A program made the position numbers and the translations under genes. Below, piece by piece: positions 1-13,916 of a DNA stretch of 64,000 bases. Each line of letters opens with the position of its first letter. Positions within the stretch are counted from its first letter, which is position 1. The notes under the pieces are model-generated. The model made no database searches. It had not been told where the DNA came from and worked only from the letters and a program-made list of their open reading frames with translations. This DNA is from Pelargonium tetragonum. Lineage: Eukaryota; Streptophyta; Magnoliopsida; Geraniales; Geraniaceae. Location: positions 1 to 64,000 of the forward strand of contig JAYMTL010000077.1 in the NCBI GenBank assembly GCA_036897445.1, written 5' to 3'.

Positions 1-3000
1 ACCTTATAATCAACATCTACTGCTTGCTTTACAACTAGACCCCTCCTATTCTAGAATCTGTATCTTGATACCTATAAACTTCATCGGTATCCTTTTTCAT
101 TCTAATTAGTCTATTATCTAAAAACACAGGACTTCCAAAATCTTTCTAAAAAGCAGCGCTATTTCCTGGTGTGAGGTACTCAAGTATTCTTTTATCCTCT
201 AAAAAACCCCAAAAATGTTAGGTATAAAGGGGCAAGTATTGCCTTGTTTTGAAACCTAAAGAGCAGTATTCCTGCTTATGGAGAGTCCGGAGGTAAGAGG
301 CTACCAACAAATAGAGAAACATAATAAAGAATACCTGACTCTTTCTAAAGATTTCACTTGTCCCATGAGTCTAAACGTGAGCAAGCAGTTTCAAGTCTTA
401 CGATATATTTACAGAAAGTCCTTTAGCAGTTCCATAAGACCTCTTATAATAAAAATCAAAGTCTACTTAAGGAAAAATATATGAGTATAATACTACACCT
501 TATACCTTATATTCTGAAACGCGGGCCTCCTTAACTTGCACTTAGAAAGGTTTTAGTTGGACATTTTGATTCTAAAGTCAGTTTATAAACCAAAAAAGTC
601 AACTGCTGAACAAGTACTCTACCTATTCCCTCCCTTTATTTATATAGTGGGATCTAGTATTAAAGCTTTTTCGGCCTTATCCGCAATTGAGATTTGAAAC
701 CCCCCTCGGCTTAACTAGGTTGAATCCCCAAACTATGTATAACGCGTACAAAGGGTCGAAACTTAATCCGATATAAACCGGAGAATTCCTTATGTCGGCT
801 GCTTATCAAAACAAAGAAAGACTCCCCTAAAGTAAAGTACAATGAAGTCTCTAATTCTGGAGTAGTGCTTTTTTATACGGTAATCCCTAAGTTTAGTTCT
901 GTATATTTCCCGCTTCCCCTTTTATTGAATTAAGCTCCTACAAGGGTCCGCCTTCTTTTCTGCTACCCCCAACGCCGGTAAGAGACTCAAAATCCTTCTA
1001 CTATTAAACAAAAAAATCTGTATACCAGAGCTAATACTTATAGTATAACCTTAACAAATTTTGCAATTACTAAACTGTATGCTTTAGATCTTCCCTACAA
1101 AAGTTACCGAAAGCGCTACTTTAATTTCATTCATAAAATATAGAAATTGAAAGGACTAAAAAAAGAAAATTTTGTAGGATTTATGGATAAAGCGCATACA
1201 TATCAGAATACAAACGTGCATTGAGTTCTTTCTACTTTTTAAGCACAAGGCGCAGTGAATTTGGTTTTACTCAGTATCTAAAAGCGGAAAAGCTCTTTGA
1301 CAAAGGAGTTTAAGTAATAGTAGTAAGTCAAGTCTCTCGGGTATAAAATGCACAAAATAATACCAAGTAAAAGCTTGTCCAGATCCAGATATTGTGAAAT
1401 GGAATTCTCGGACCCTTTACGCAGTATGTACTGCATTATATACGCAAAAATCTTGTTTCTACTCGCAGGATCTAATCAGGAATCCCCATTTAATCGAACG
1501 TGGGCCTTCTCATAGGCTCAAAAGTGTTTTTGGATTTGTAGATATACTAGCTCCTTAAGCACTTTATTATAACTTGGCGGTTCCTATTCCTTTCCTATAT
1601 AGTTAAACTAGAAAAAATCTTTCAATTTACTATACTGCTAGCTAAGAGCTCCTTGTATGAAACAAGGTATGCATAAGAGTATGGCAGGAAATCTTGCTTT
1701 AGTACCCTCCCAAACTTCAAATTCCCTTAAACATTTTACAAGTCTCTAACTCGTGAATTCAAGTAAGCTATGCATACTATTTGGATTTTGAGTAAACATG
1801 AGGGCAGTCCCGATAAGTTGAGTAAGACGAACATAAAAGGATTTCCTTTGCGATTGCGTTTCCTTTGTTTCTAGATTGAATTTCTGACTTCAGAAAGGTA
1901 GAACTAAGATAAAAGAGGGGGGACGCGGGGTGGTATTTTCCTTATGAGTTAGCTTAGCTAGAATTGTAGAGGGTTTAAAATAAGGAGAAGTGTTCCTATG
2001 TATTTATATTCATATACTTGGATTTGTTAGATATCTAAAAGGCGAGGAGAGTTCCCTAAATATTAAATATAAGAAATTGAAAGCGTATAGCTTTTAAGAT
2101 AGGTATATCTCTTAAGAAAGTTATCACTCTGAAGAGTAAAAGTATGAAGATTAAGGCTTTCGAAAGGGTTCCTTTTCTGAAGAAGGTACAGACTAAAATA
2201 GGTATAGATATTCAGAGAAAGAGAGCTCTAGGTATTACAGAGCCAGTAAGAATAAGAAAAAGAGAAGTTTCTCCAAATCAATAATGTATAAGTTTTTACA
2301 AGACATTTTTAAGTTTAAGGGTAAGGGTTGGGGATAACCCCTTTTTTAGGAGTCCGATATTCTATTTGGGAGCTGCATAATAAAAGAATTAAAGTTGTTC
2401 TTGTTTCTGGCTTGCCGGAACTCCTTATAAGGTTTCCTATTATTATAAGTTATTAAAATTAGCCGTAACAGGATGAACCTATTTGTAACTTCCTTTTTCT
2501 TTTTAAAGAGTCGGGTAAAGTAAAGAATAAAGAAACCCGGCAATATACAAAAGCTGTTATTAATATCTAGGTGTTTACATTGGAATTTTGGGAAAGCAGA
2601 GCTCTGAATCCCAATTAATAGCAGTATTGGCTTTTTTCTAGTAACGCCCTTTTCTTATAATATACTGTAGATGGATCATCTTAAATAATATAGGTATACA
2701 GGAAATCCGGGCTTCTTAATTAGAATTAAGTGTTAGTCGTTGGAACTCTTCTTGACTTACTTACTCGCGTTCGGATTGCCTTACCTCTTAAAAGCTAGGC
2801 TCCCTATCTGTATCATACTCTTATCCAGAACTATAAACTTCTTTTTAGTCATACCTTTCTTAAGATCTTAAGAGAAATCCCCCCTTTTTTTATACATCCC
2901 TTAAGTAAAACGAGTAGCATTTCCTTGTTAATTAGGGGCCGGCTTGACTTTTATTCAATTAGAATTCGAGTACAGTACAAAACCAGTCTTCTCTAAAAAG

Positions 3001-6000
3001 CTTCCCCTGCAAGGTGTTCCCCGGCCTCCTTGACGTTAAGTTTCTATAACTCGGAGGATGATATATATATAAGGAAATCACTCTAGCCTAAACCCCTCAA
3101 CTCTTATACATATTTTTATTCCCTAGACCTGCTCTAACTGGCTAACTATAAAGAACACGAAAGCAAAGAACCTTATTCGTATCCGCTAAAAGTCTGTCTA
3201 TACCTAACTTAAGGAAACTCGTATCCACTTCAACAAAAACCCCGACTAAGAACTTAAAAAGAAAAAGTTCTATCCCTTTTGTTTAAGAGAGAACTCTTTG
3301 ATCCTTTCGGTTACAAGTCAAAGCTTATTTAAAGGTATACTTTACTTTCTGAAATAAAGACTACTAATTCTCTTTATAAGGGGAATTTGACTACAAGTGA
3401 GAAGTAATTATAGGACAAAGACAAGGTTCCAGTGGCAATTGAATAAGGATACTGATACCAGGTAGTTTCGACTTACAAAGGGGTTATTCGATTTTCTAAA
3501 AAGATATTACACTGTACTTAAAAATGGAGGGATCCTCTTTATAGGGATTTTTAGTACATTCGGTAGAGCTTCTTTTGTCTTTTTAGTTAAACTTGAACGG
3601 AAATTCAAAATCTTTTATCTTTGAACGACCTCTCAATTTCTATTTTATATAAGTATTTTGAGGAGTTATCTTTCTAAGTGATTATATGAATTAACAAGGT
3701 TAACATTCAGTACTAGGAGGAGGCACGTACCTTCTTTTCGGGATCAATTACTTTAGTATTTAGTTAAAATTTTAAGGTTTTCTGCTAATTAGAAAAGGGT
3801 GGATCCGGGAATATAGGAGTAGTAAACACGTAGGTGTTGCTAGTTAATGGCTATAATTTATAGTGGTTTGGCTCCTAAGCCTCCCTTTACGAAGGAGGTG
3901 AAAGTACTACATTCATGGGACTTTTGGGTGCTCTTTTTAAACTTTATAGGACAAATCCCATTGAGACTCCAGTTTACCCTTTTTGTGACGGATACCTGTA
4001 ATTATACTCACCTTTTTTTTACCTTGTCTTTGAGGCAGAGAATAACGATAACGTAAATTTAATACGAAGAAGAAATGAAAGTCCTTCCCCGCAAATAGAA
4101 ATAAGATACAGCTTCTATGAGTAGCTCGATAGTTAGTTGAACACGAGTAGTCTTATTTAATTTATCAGAAAGGTAGGAATGACACAGGAATACAAAAACT
4201 CCTTCTAAGATAAGACTTCGATTTAAAAACGCATAACTTATAAAAAGGGTATTCCCTAAGTTAAGAGGCAGCAACTCCAAATTCATGTTTACGAAACCCC
4301 AAGTAAATAAGCTCTGCCTGGATCCTCTTTATATATAAATGTCTCTCATGTTTCCTTTTGACTCTAAAACTGTAACTCATTTAAACACTCTGTTCTAGGC
4401 TCAAGTTTTGTTTATCCCCTTGCTTTAACTGAGTTGTACTCGACCCGAGAGGGCGTACCCTATTTTTAAGATATCATGAGTTAGGCCTATACCTTAAAAA
4501 GAAATCCTACGGGGTAGAATAACGTTTCAAACAGTCTCTAACTCTAACAAGCAATCCCTTGTAAAGAAAGTGCGAGGCTTTTAATAAAAAGAATCTTACT
4601 ATCAAATTAGAAAAGCTACCATACAAAAGTGCTATGACTTGTTTAAGAAATAGGATGAGATTTGACTATAAAATCGAGTATAACAAGGTTACATAGAAAA
4701 GCGAACTCTATATAAAAACTACTACAAGTTCTATAACTTACAACATTTCTTAGTAAGCACGCTTTATATTACTCCACTCCAGGGCTTCTCGTCTATGCAT
4801 AACCGTCTCCTTAAGCCTGAGATTTTTTATTTACATACCAAAGCAAATCCGTCAAAAAGAAATGCCCCCTATTCCCGGGTTGACGAAGGAGAATTAATAT
4901 CTACTGGACACGCCTGACAGGTAAGTTAGTTTCTAGTGTTATCTCAATCCTATTAATGGGTTTAATCCACAAGGAGTTTCGGAGCTTTTAGTTTTGACAT
5001 GAGAGGCTCCTTGTATATGGATATTATTTTTATAAAGGCTTTCTATCTAGACTTCTCGTAATTCTATAGGAGTTCCCTTTGCTTTCAGATAAGAAGTTCT
5101 AGTACCTCGTCTTTATCTAAAAAGCACTTCCTTTTATATACCAGCTCTCCAGACTTTTTGGAGTCTATTAGAGTAGAAGACTTTATAAAGTAGGAGGTAA
5201 TTTATTGTTAATCTTATATTCGAACCTATTTATTTCAAATAATGTTGACTTCTTCCAGTATTCAATTAGTAAAATCTGCTAGATCCTATACGAAGCTTAT
5301 GAAAACACTTATTGGTTGGATATTAAAAACCCTGCAGTAACCCAAAGTAGCACCCATAAACTCCAATTTGTAATAGATAAAGAGTTTTTATAATTTAAGA
5401 ACTGCAAAAAGTTTTTAATCTGATGTGTATCTATATTATTAGCATTCCTAATAAGGAGTATAGCATAATGGGTATAATTGTTTTAAAAAGAACTCCTAGT
5501 TAGCTGTCGTTTTAAATTAGTACAAAAGGCTGAATTTATTGAAGAAGCTTTAATCCTTATTACTAGATTTTCTGGAATATTTTAATTATTACATTCCCTT
5601 TTCACAAGTAAAGAATTTCAGAATTACATTCCCTTGTATTGTAGCGCCTTAATATTGTATGATTTATGCCATTTTGAATTCCTAGTCTTTTTATACTACT
5701 GAGTACCTTAATTTACTCTTGAGTATAACTAGAGGATTCTGTTACTCTGAACTCTTACCTAGAAATAAGGGGCTCCGGTTAAGACCTATAAAAAAAGTCT
5801 AAAATTCTTTAAGGCCCCCGTATATGATAGTGAAACTACTTTGTCTTAGCAAATATCCTTAATACTATGTATGAGTGAAAGGTGAAAAAATCTTTTAGGT
5901 TTATGATTAAATTCAGAGTATAAAGTGATGAAAGATATGCCTGGGTGTTTAAACACTTAATTGCCGACTTTTTTGCAAAAGGGTTCAAGGCTATCGCTAT

Positions 6001-6570
6001 TTTAAGGATTCCCCAAAAAGAAATAAAAGAAAGTTTATACACGAGGATCTTACTATCAGCCTTTTTAGAGGCAACTCCTAATATAGAAAAGAGTTTTCAG
6101 GAAAGTAAGCTTTTTCCTGTTATGAATATAATGTAGCTTTAACCGACTACTAGGGTATAAAAAGGGAATTTTTTTAAGGTCTTTCTTTAACTAAATAAGT
6201 TTTGCAGGTAATAAAGAAGATAAGAATCCCATCAAGTGAAAAGAGGGACCCCTCTTACTCTTAAGAAGCAGGGCTAAAAAGTTTTATAGACTCTACTAGG
6301 AGGCTGATTACAAAGGGAAAATAACCTGTGTTTGTATAATTTCAAGCATGAGTTTTTAACTTATCTTAGCAGTTTATTCCGGAAAATTCCTTTTGGAAGT
6401 GTACACAAGTGGGATACCTTCTTCGCATACGCCTTTCCTTTATGCAGTAGTATAAAGGGCTTTTCTTGAGGAATTTCGACCGAAAAAGATTTGAGTAATA
6501 TAATAAAGGATCTAATACAAAAAAATATGCTTTCGATTCAAGTAAACTGTAACCCAGGACTCCTTCATTG
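1..6570. other. Gene-free AT-rich DNA
   Basis: No frame here looks like a gene: stops occur every few codons on both strands and the few ATG frames of 60-75 codons (for example 278-484 plus, 3847-4056 plus, 4059-4286 minus) have no recognisable domain or codon pattern. The texture is short A/T runs with frequent TA, CTTA and TAAG. In the four lines 5221-5460 I counted about 30 TpA against 27 ApT. Apart from the lysine-rich open stretch at 2081-2284, listed separately, I see nothing that can be annotated. Confidence 0.75.
2081..2284 (+). other. Lysine-rich open stretch, no recognised family
   Basis: The plus-strand frame is open for about 67 codons between a TGA at 2078 and a TAA at 2282. The first ATG is at 2144, leaving 46 residues. 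The product would be very basic (many Lys/Arg, with Ile and Val) and without hydrophobic segments. The DNA is strongly purine-rich, which by itself keeps a frame open. Similar purine-rich segments occur near 8.1, 19.1 and 26.9-27.1 kb. I infer a remnant of a repeated coding sequence or a purine tract rather than a working gene. No ribosome-binding or splice context stands out. Confidence 0.2.
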
Positions 6571-6597
6571 CCGAGCTAAGGGACTTCGTCCTCTCGG
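6571..6597. other. GC-rich hairpin
   Basis: CCGAG at 6571-6575 pairs with CTCGG at 6593-6597. Inside it GGAC (6581-6584) pairs with GTCC (6588-6591) around a TTC loop, with an internal bulge. It is the most GC-rich compact stem I noticed in this part of the window. No T-run follows directly and no gene lies next to it, so a terminator role is not supported. It may be a fragment of a structured RNA or a chance stem. Confidence 0.4.
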
Positions 6598-9500
6598 AGC
6601 GGCTCTCTCCTGTAATTAATGTAATTAAAAATGCACGTTCCCGCCCTTTTCTTTTTTAATAAGGCTGGCTGGGTTATACTTCCCTTCTTGCTCCTATTCT
6701 ATATTTCGAGAGCATGCACTCAAATTCTGTATCTCATCCATAATCGAAACGTAACGTAATATTTATATCCACAAATAAGGTATCAACAGATTTCAAGTTT
6801 CCAAATTCGGATTAAAGTTATATAAGTAAGAGAACTCTAAATAAAGTGCTTGCGATAAAGACCCTAGAAGTCAAGTTTATTAGTAACAAGTCTTTTAGGG
6901 GAGGATAGTATGTAATGCATATACTATATACTAAGGAAGTTCTCATGAGTTTTCCTTCCTTTTAGGACCAAGAGTTACAAGGGTCAATTTCTTTAAGGGT
7001 TTTTCTAGTTCCACTTACTTACACTTTTGGGATGTATAAAATAAGGAGTGTTGTTCCCTTAAAGAACTTAAAGAGAGGTGAAGTTTTACCTTAGTGGAAA
7101 TTGTAAAACTCTAGAATCTCGAGGGAACAGAAAGGGGTTTCTTCGGCGTCCCTAACTAGTCAGTAGGAGCAATTCAAAGTCTTATTTTTCCGCTTTAGTT
7201 TAGAAAGTTAATAAGTGGCAAAGGGAAACTTATATAATGAGGGCATTTTGGACCCCTCAGGATCCTAAGGAACTCTATAACTAAAGCCTGTTATTTTCAT
7301 TAATGCATTAGGGTCTTACAAGGATTGGGTTAACTCAGGGAAAAGGTTTAAGTCTAAAATAGAAAAGGAACTACTTACTTTGTTAAACTAGAGAAGAGTT
7401 TTAGTGTCTCCTATAATCTATAAATAGCCTGAGAGTCCTTCTTGTGACAAAAGAAGTTCCTAAAACCAAGTGCCTGTTCGTTATAAGTAAGGGTATCCCG
7501 CTTTCGGATTTAAGTTTATAAGTCACTGGTATTAAAAAGAAAAAAGAGATTCTAAACCATAGTAAAAAGGTACTCCAAACTTACAGGAGTAGACCGAGAA
7601 CAAAGGGCATTCTAGATAGTAACCAGGGCACTTTTTTCTAATGAATATGCATTCCCCTTGTCTTTCTAAGGAGTTGCCTTTTTGTATAGACTATTATAAA
7701 AAACTCAAGTTTTCTCTTGTTTCTAGGTTTCTTATTATTCTAAATAACAGATAATAAAGATGTTAGGGAAGTTTTCAAAATTACTGAGGCTAAAGCGAGC
7801 CCTCGTTTTTTCAGTGAAGAAGTCTATTTGAAAATCTGCTTTGTTGGTGTTGGTCTTTAAGCATAAGTAGGATATTCCTAATACTATCTATACTACTGCT
7901 GTAACTATTACTAAACTTATCTATTATTATCTATTTCATAACTCAAGTATATACTTCTTACTTTAATTAACTAATACAAAATTACATAATAATACTATAG
8001 ATAACTATACTACGTAATATAACTCTTATCTTAAGACAGCGAATACAGTACACTAGGTCCAGGCTGCAAGAAAACAAGGCTTAGAGGTAGTACCCATAGG
8101 AAAATTCATACAGATCTAGCTCTAAAGAAGGGTATAGCTACAAGGAGAAGTATAGATCTGAAGAGTAAGCTCTTATAAGAAAATAGTTGATTAAGATAAG
8201 AGTACAAAAGTATGAAGCGGATGCTGGTGGTTCTAAGGTATTCCTGTTCTATCATTAAACTATCTAAACCTAAGCTTAACTAGAGTCAAAAAGGCTTTTT
8301 AGAATCTCCTTGTCAGGTATAGGGTTTCCTTTTATTTATATGGTATAAGTTTCTGGTATCTGTATAAGCAACAGTAAAGAGTAAAACTGAACAATTATAT
8401 GCTATTGGACTTTCCTCTTCCAGCCAGGCCCCTTTTGCCTCGTAAAGTTCTTGGTATAACCCTTAGTATCTGACTTATACTTACCCTCGAGATTGTTGCT
8501 GGACTTCAATTCCTGGGAGTGTTTATAACCCGAGTAAGTGAGCCTTGTTGGATAAATGCAAGTTAAAGAATACAGAATTGATATTGATTAAAAAAAGTCA
8601 AGCTAGGTAACTGTTGGTACGGATAGCCGGGGAAGTATGAATTACTCATAAATATAGCTGGTAGGTATGAAATCCTATTTATGGCGGGGTGTGTAAAATT
8701 ATTCTATAAGTTATAAGTTACTATATTAAGCTTGTTTTGTAGTGTAAAACTAAACTTTGTATCTTAGATTATAAACCTGTATACTCAGTACGTACATTTG
8801 AGCAAAGCAATAAGGGGTATAAATAAAGAGTGGATCCGGTTACAAAATTTTAGTTATTCAGGGAACACGCTTCCTTTCTGGGGCCTTTTGAGTGAGTTAC
8901 CGGTCTAACTAAGTTAGGTTAATCATTTCTTGTAAATTTAATAAAGTGTACTCTGCTTAGCGGGCCCTTTTTTGAGGTTTTAATCTTTTTTATGACCCCT
9001 TAACTAGAATTTCTTTTGTTACCTGGATTTTAGGAGTACTTTTATCTTGCTATAAAGTTCATACTAAGCTTCGGATTTAGCGAGGAGTTCCGTGTTAATT
9101 AAAGATTTAGTTTTTATTCAAAGCCTACATAGTCAAGGTTAAAAGTATACCAGAAAGTCCTTTCTCTTTAAGTTCGATACTACAAAGGCTCCCGAGGTAC
9201 ACGTATGAGATTCCTACAAAATTTCATTTTAAGGATTACCCCATACTTATCAGTTGAAGTCGGCTGAGTATCCAGAGTGCCAACCACAAAATAGCGGTGG
9301 CTTTAAGTTTAAGATTGACGGGATTTAGGAAAAGGACTCTAGAACAAGTTGTGAAGAGTTTATAGAATAGAGAGGGCTAGCACAAGGAAGCTGGCAAAAT
9401 GTAAGAAATTGGACAGGCAAACGTAATTTCATTTTGGGTATCTCCTTATCTCGAAATCGAGTCGACAACTATGGGTATAAACCAAAAAAGAATTGTGGGA

Positions 9501-12500
9501 TGGGACTCCTTTAGGAACTCTAGAATCTAATAGGAAACCCAGGAGTCTCTAATATAATAATACAGGTTGTAAAGGTTTCATTTTAGAAATGTGTAAAAGG
9601 GAAACAGGACAGGGATTTTCTAGCTCTTTTAAGGAATTGAGTATTAAATATAAGTTAATAAAGGGTCTACAATATAATCAAAAAAGTCTTTCCTTACAAG
9701 TACAAGCTTAACTCTTAACTCAGGAATCGTGGGATTTTAAAAGGGGAAAGCCTGGGAATTCCTTCTTGTTTGTGTTTCTACGCTTCTAGGGTTTCTGATT
9801 GCGGATACTAGGAAGGATTTCAGGGAGTATAAAGAAAAAGAACGGATTTCACCTAAGCGGTTTTTACAAGAGAAAGTGTCTTCCCAAAGGTAATTTCCGG
9901 GGAAGTTAACAAAGAGGCAGAGTCCTAGAATTAAATGAATATTGTGGGGGTCCCATTATACATAAGAAGAGTGACTTTCAGGATAGTAACTGAGATTTTT
10001 TGCTATGTTAATAAACTCTTAATTTAGGGGAGTCACTATTTATTTAGGACTAAAAACTCATATTCGGTATTTCTATCGCTTTGTTTTCTATTTTTAACTG
10101 GAAACAGAACAGAGGAGCTTACTTTTAAGAAAATCCCTGAGAAATAAATGAGGACTTCCTTGAACAGGAAACCTAGAATAGAATCAAGAATTTCGTTTTA
10201 TTAAAATTTTTTTGGACCTGATTCAGAAGAAATCTATAACGTATTTTTGGCCTTGTATGTTGGAGTTGTAGAATGCATTATGTATACCGAGTTGGATGCT
10301 TCTATACTAAACTAACAGGCTCAAATATTTAAAGAACCACAAGAAGTAAGATTCCCGGAACTTCTTAACTAAAAACTAAGGAAGAGCCGAGTCCCGATAA
10401 CTGCTTTGAATTAAGATAAAAAGAAGAAAGATAAACCCTTATTTATTAAAATAAGAGATGTACCTAAAGCCGGAACCCTTTTCCAAGCTACACAAGAGTC
10501 AAAATTGAAAAATAGAAAGCTTTATAAAACTTAAGCTTTAAAGTTATAGTGTTTTGAACTCATTATAATGCGAGTCCTACTTTGGGAAAGATTATATTTA
10601 AATTAACTTGGTTTTTTTAGTGGGGGTTCCTGTTATAGAACTTACCCCGAAGACAAGGTATCCCTGTGCATAAAAAACCAGTCTCTTTTTTTGTTTTTTC
10701 TCTCAAGGTTTTAGTACCAATATTAAGTACTATAGCTAGTGTGCAATTCCGCTCTGAGCTTTAGTTACATAGGGTTTGGTTCCTATATTCTTTCTTTAGC
10801 CGCTTTTTGTTCAATCATAATGAGGGCTTCTTGTACGTTACAGACTTCAAAATTGACATACGAAATATTTCCAAAACAAAAAGGGAAGGAGAAACTAAGA
10901 ATTAAATTAAATAGTCAAATATAGTAACTCAGATAGTGGGGGGGTAGAAAAAAGCCTAATACACTTGAGTGGTTCGAATAGCGTGAGGATAAAAGCTAGA
11001 GTCCGATTTGAATTATAAGAATCTAAAAAAGTGGATTAAACCACATCCACCTATATCTCTTGTAAAAGAAAGCTAAATGAAACAGGTTTTAATCGTAATG
11101 ATGTTGAAACCAGGGCGATCATAGTCCCGAAAAGACACCGTCATTAGAATGCTATAGGATGCTCTACTACTATAAAATAGAAAAAGTAATATTAGGAAAT
11201 AAGACACTCTTTACTCTTTTTCGTAGTTATTTTGCTATAAATAGAAGTCCTGCTTTATTAGGGTTTCGTATTAATTTATACAACACATAAAACATGTTCA
11301 AAAGTAATATGTAAAAAAAGAAAGATAACTACAACTGTTGGGTACTCTTCCACTTTCCCAATTCTCTAAGCCCTGAGAATTCTCTTTGCAATGTAGTCGG
11401 TATTGGGCCTCCTTAAGAGTTTCTATTTTACCACTTCTTTATAATGGGGCTTTGTAATACATTCCTAATAAAGTAACTAATAAAAAAAGCTGCTCAATTA
11501 TAATATTAGTAAAGAACAGAAGAATAACAACGTAAAAGGAATGCTTCTATTCTAGTTCAAAAATAATTCCTTATTCAACTTCAACAAATTAAGTTAAACC
11601 CATTAAATATGAAAACTTTACTGGAAAATTCAAGATTTATGTCAAGAAGACGAGGTTCCTATCTAGGAGTTCTTTGGATAAGTTGTGATTTTACTTTATG
11701 AGATATACTGATATGTAAGTTACTGAAGGAAACCGTTTTAGTTTCAAAAGATAATGTTATTTAAGAAATAATAGTCAAGTCATGGAAGTTCAATGGTTTG
11801 GGCCTTTTTCCTTTTTTAGAGATATAAGTTTTGATGGCTAAAGTGGGAAGATAAAATATCAAAAATTAAGAATAATGCTAGACCGACACCCTGTTCAAGA
11901 GAATTTTAGAAGAATAATAAGCCGGATCTTTGCTTATTAAAATCCTCGAAGGAGGCCCTCATCTCATAAATTAGAGCGCTACCTTGAAGGAGTTATAAAA
12001 GCCTTAATTAATTATGAGTTTCCCTTAAAAGGAGATAAGTCCACTATAAGAAAAGCCAAAGTATAGCAGCTGCTTAAGCAAGAGGCTCTAAGAATGAAAG
12101 TAAGAGTTTTACAAAGTTGTGCTGTATCTGCCAAGTTAACAAGGGGCGGTGCCTAAAAACCTAATTGGTATCAGTAAGAGGGTTCTATTAACAAGGGTTT
12201 TGACTCTTTTCGTGTTATCTTTAGTCTTTCTTTAGTAAAGTATATACTAAAAATCTCCCTTTTCCCCGAGTTTTCCATTTTTAAGGTAATGCATCTCTTA
12301 TTTCATTCAAGAAAGGGTTTCCAGGGGGAATAAGAGAACTCTAACTAAAGCCCTTTGTATCCTGTCTGATTCAAGTGTAAGCGAAGTCCCCCATAAAGTG
12401 GGGATTTCCTAACAAGTAAAAAACTAATAAAGTGAGTTAGAGGTCTTATTAATAAAGGCTTTTGTGCTACAAGTATATAAGTAAAGTCAAAAAAGTCAAA

Positions 12501-13118
12501 GTTCTCGGGAGAGTTAACTAGTACTTACCGAGTTTCGGATAGATTAGCTTACAGGATTTTCTAACCCGGAAAGAATTTCTTGAATATTTATATTGTTGGT
12601 ACATTGTTACTTGGATTTCTAATTAATTCCTTGTAATTAAATGCTTTAAGAAAGCTCGGATTTCCATAATATATGGCCCTTTCTGACTAGTAAGAATCTA
12701 TAACTTATAATAAAGTCCTATCCGCTTTATGTTTAGGGATTGGAGGCAGCTTATAGCTGGCTGAGTAGATTAAGCACAGAAGTGGAAATAAGTTTTCCTT
12801 TACATAATTACAAGTGAGGTCACCTGCCACTAGCTTCACCTTGGATATTATAAGATAGTTAAATGGCTCTTTATCTAGACCCTGGCATTCCCTGAGATTT
12901 ACTTATCACCTAAGCTCGTTTTAGGTTACTCGTACTATCCCCCAAGAAGTCTTCTGCTTCCTTTCAGATTCCATCCAGGTAAAAAGAAGTTATAGTTACT
13001 AGCATTTAGAAGGGTACTAGTAGGATCTCTACATTTGTGTTGATCTTTTATCCTAAATACAGACTAAATTATCCTGAATACTTGAGTTATAGTAATTCGT
13101 TAGAGTAAGTATTTTCAT
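6598..13118. other. Gene-free AT-rich DNA
   Basis: No gene was found. A purine-rich plus-strand segment around 8085-8175 stays open for about 30 codons and encodes a basic peptide, but ends in stops and resembles nothing I know. An ATG frame at 10739-10924 (61 codons) is of chance length. A GGTTCGAATAG sequence near 10973 resembles a tRNA B box but has no matching arms around it. The rest is AT-rich background with abundant TpA. Confidence 0.7.
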
Positions 13119-13190
13119 TGGAGTATAGCTACGTGGTAAAACACTCGTTTGTATAATAGGAAGTCGAGGGTTCGAATCCGGTTTATTACA
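13119..13190 (+). pseudogene. Degenerate tRNA-like gene (anticodon possibly GTA)
   Basis: The segment carries both internal RNA polymerase III promoter boxes at tRNA spacing: TAGCTACGTGG at 13126-13136 fits the A-box consensus at all but one position, and GGTTCGAATCC at 13169-13179 is a perfect B box. Placing the D stem at 13128-13130/13140-13142 gives one C.A mismatch. The anticodon stem CTCGT (13144-13148)/ATAGG (13156-13160) retains mostly wobble or transition-type mismatches. The 7-base loop would read GTA (Tyr), but this depends on the alignment. The T stem keeps only its inner pairs and the acceptor arm pairs poorly. The damage is mainly what C-to-T and G-to-A changes would leave. It could instead be the head of a tRNA-derived SINE. 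Confidence 0.45.
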
Positions 13191-13831
13191 AACACTTTTA
13201 TTACCGGGGTTTAAGAAAGAGCTCTGAGAAGCGGGTTTGTTAACTCTACTTTAGTTCTGGCCTTTCCTTATACTCGAGTTTCTCTAGTGTTTAACAGAGA
13301 CCCTAGAGGGCCTTTATACTACTTTTAATGAAAGAATCCACTAGAGTTTCGTGCTCAAACTCAGTAGACCTCCTTTTGCTCTTGTTAGGAGAAGTTTTTG
13401 CGTATCCTTGTCACTTTCAAGAGTTACTAGTATGAGGTGTGGACTTCTTTTTTTGGTAGTGCATGGAAATGCATACTTTTATAGACTTCCTTTGAAACAG
13501 CTTAGTTGTTTGAATAGGATCTTTATATTTATCTAGTCACTACATGTTTTATTTTAAGAGTGATAGTAAAATACCGAACCGAAAAGGGTTAAAAATTCGA
13601 CTTAATCTTGTAAATAGGTAATGTATAACAATACGTATAACTTACTTAGTTCCTTGTCTAAAGTAGTTTAACACGGAAATTTCGGGAATAAACTATAATA
13701 TTACGAAATACTTAAAGCACTGAAATTCTTATAAATTCTTAAATATCTTTCTGTCTGGCCTGCCTGGTTAAGCTAAAGAGAATGCCTGACTGTAAATCCT
13801 CTGAAAATAACAAGTTCAAAGCTTTCCATAC
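13191..13831. other. No gene seen between two tRNA relics
   Basis: A 61-codon ATG frame at 13351-13536 is a serine- and leucine-rich string without motif and within chance length. Nothing else is recognisable. The two flanking tRNA-like relics are about 0.7 kb apart on the same strand. Confidence 0.65.
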
Positions 13832-13916
13832 GAGTATATGCTTGGCGGTTAAATAAAAATTTCTTTTTATTAACATAGCTACCAGAAAAACATGAGTTCA
13901 AGTCCCGTACTACATA
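13832..13916 (+). pseudogene. Possible class II (Ser/Leu-type) tRNA relic
   Basis: A GGCGGTTAA block at 13844-13852 resembles the D-loop region of serine tRNAs. The T arm ATGAG (13892-13896), loop TTCAAGT, CCCGT (13904-13908) pairs at four of five positions, counting one wobble; the single mismatch is A.C, as a G-to-A change would leave. The distance between the two blocks is about 14 bases longer than in class I tRNAs, as expected for a long variable arm. An AT-only hairpin (13853-13859 with 13864-13870) sits where the anticodon arm would be. The acceptor stem is not recognisable, so both ends are approximate. Confidence 0.3.
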
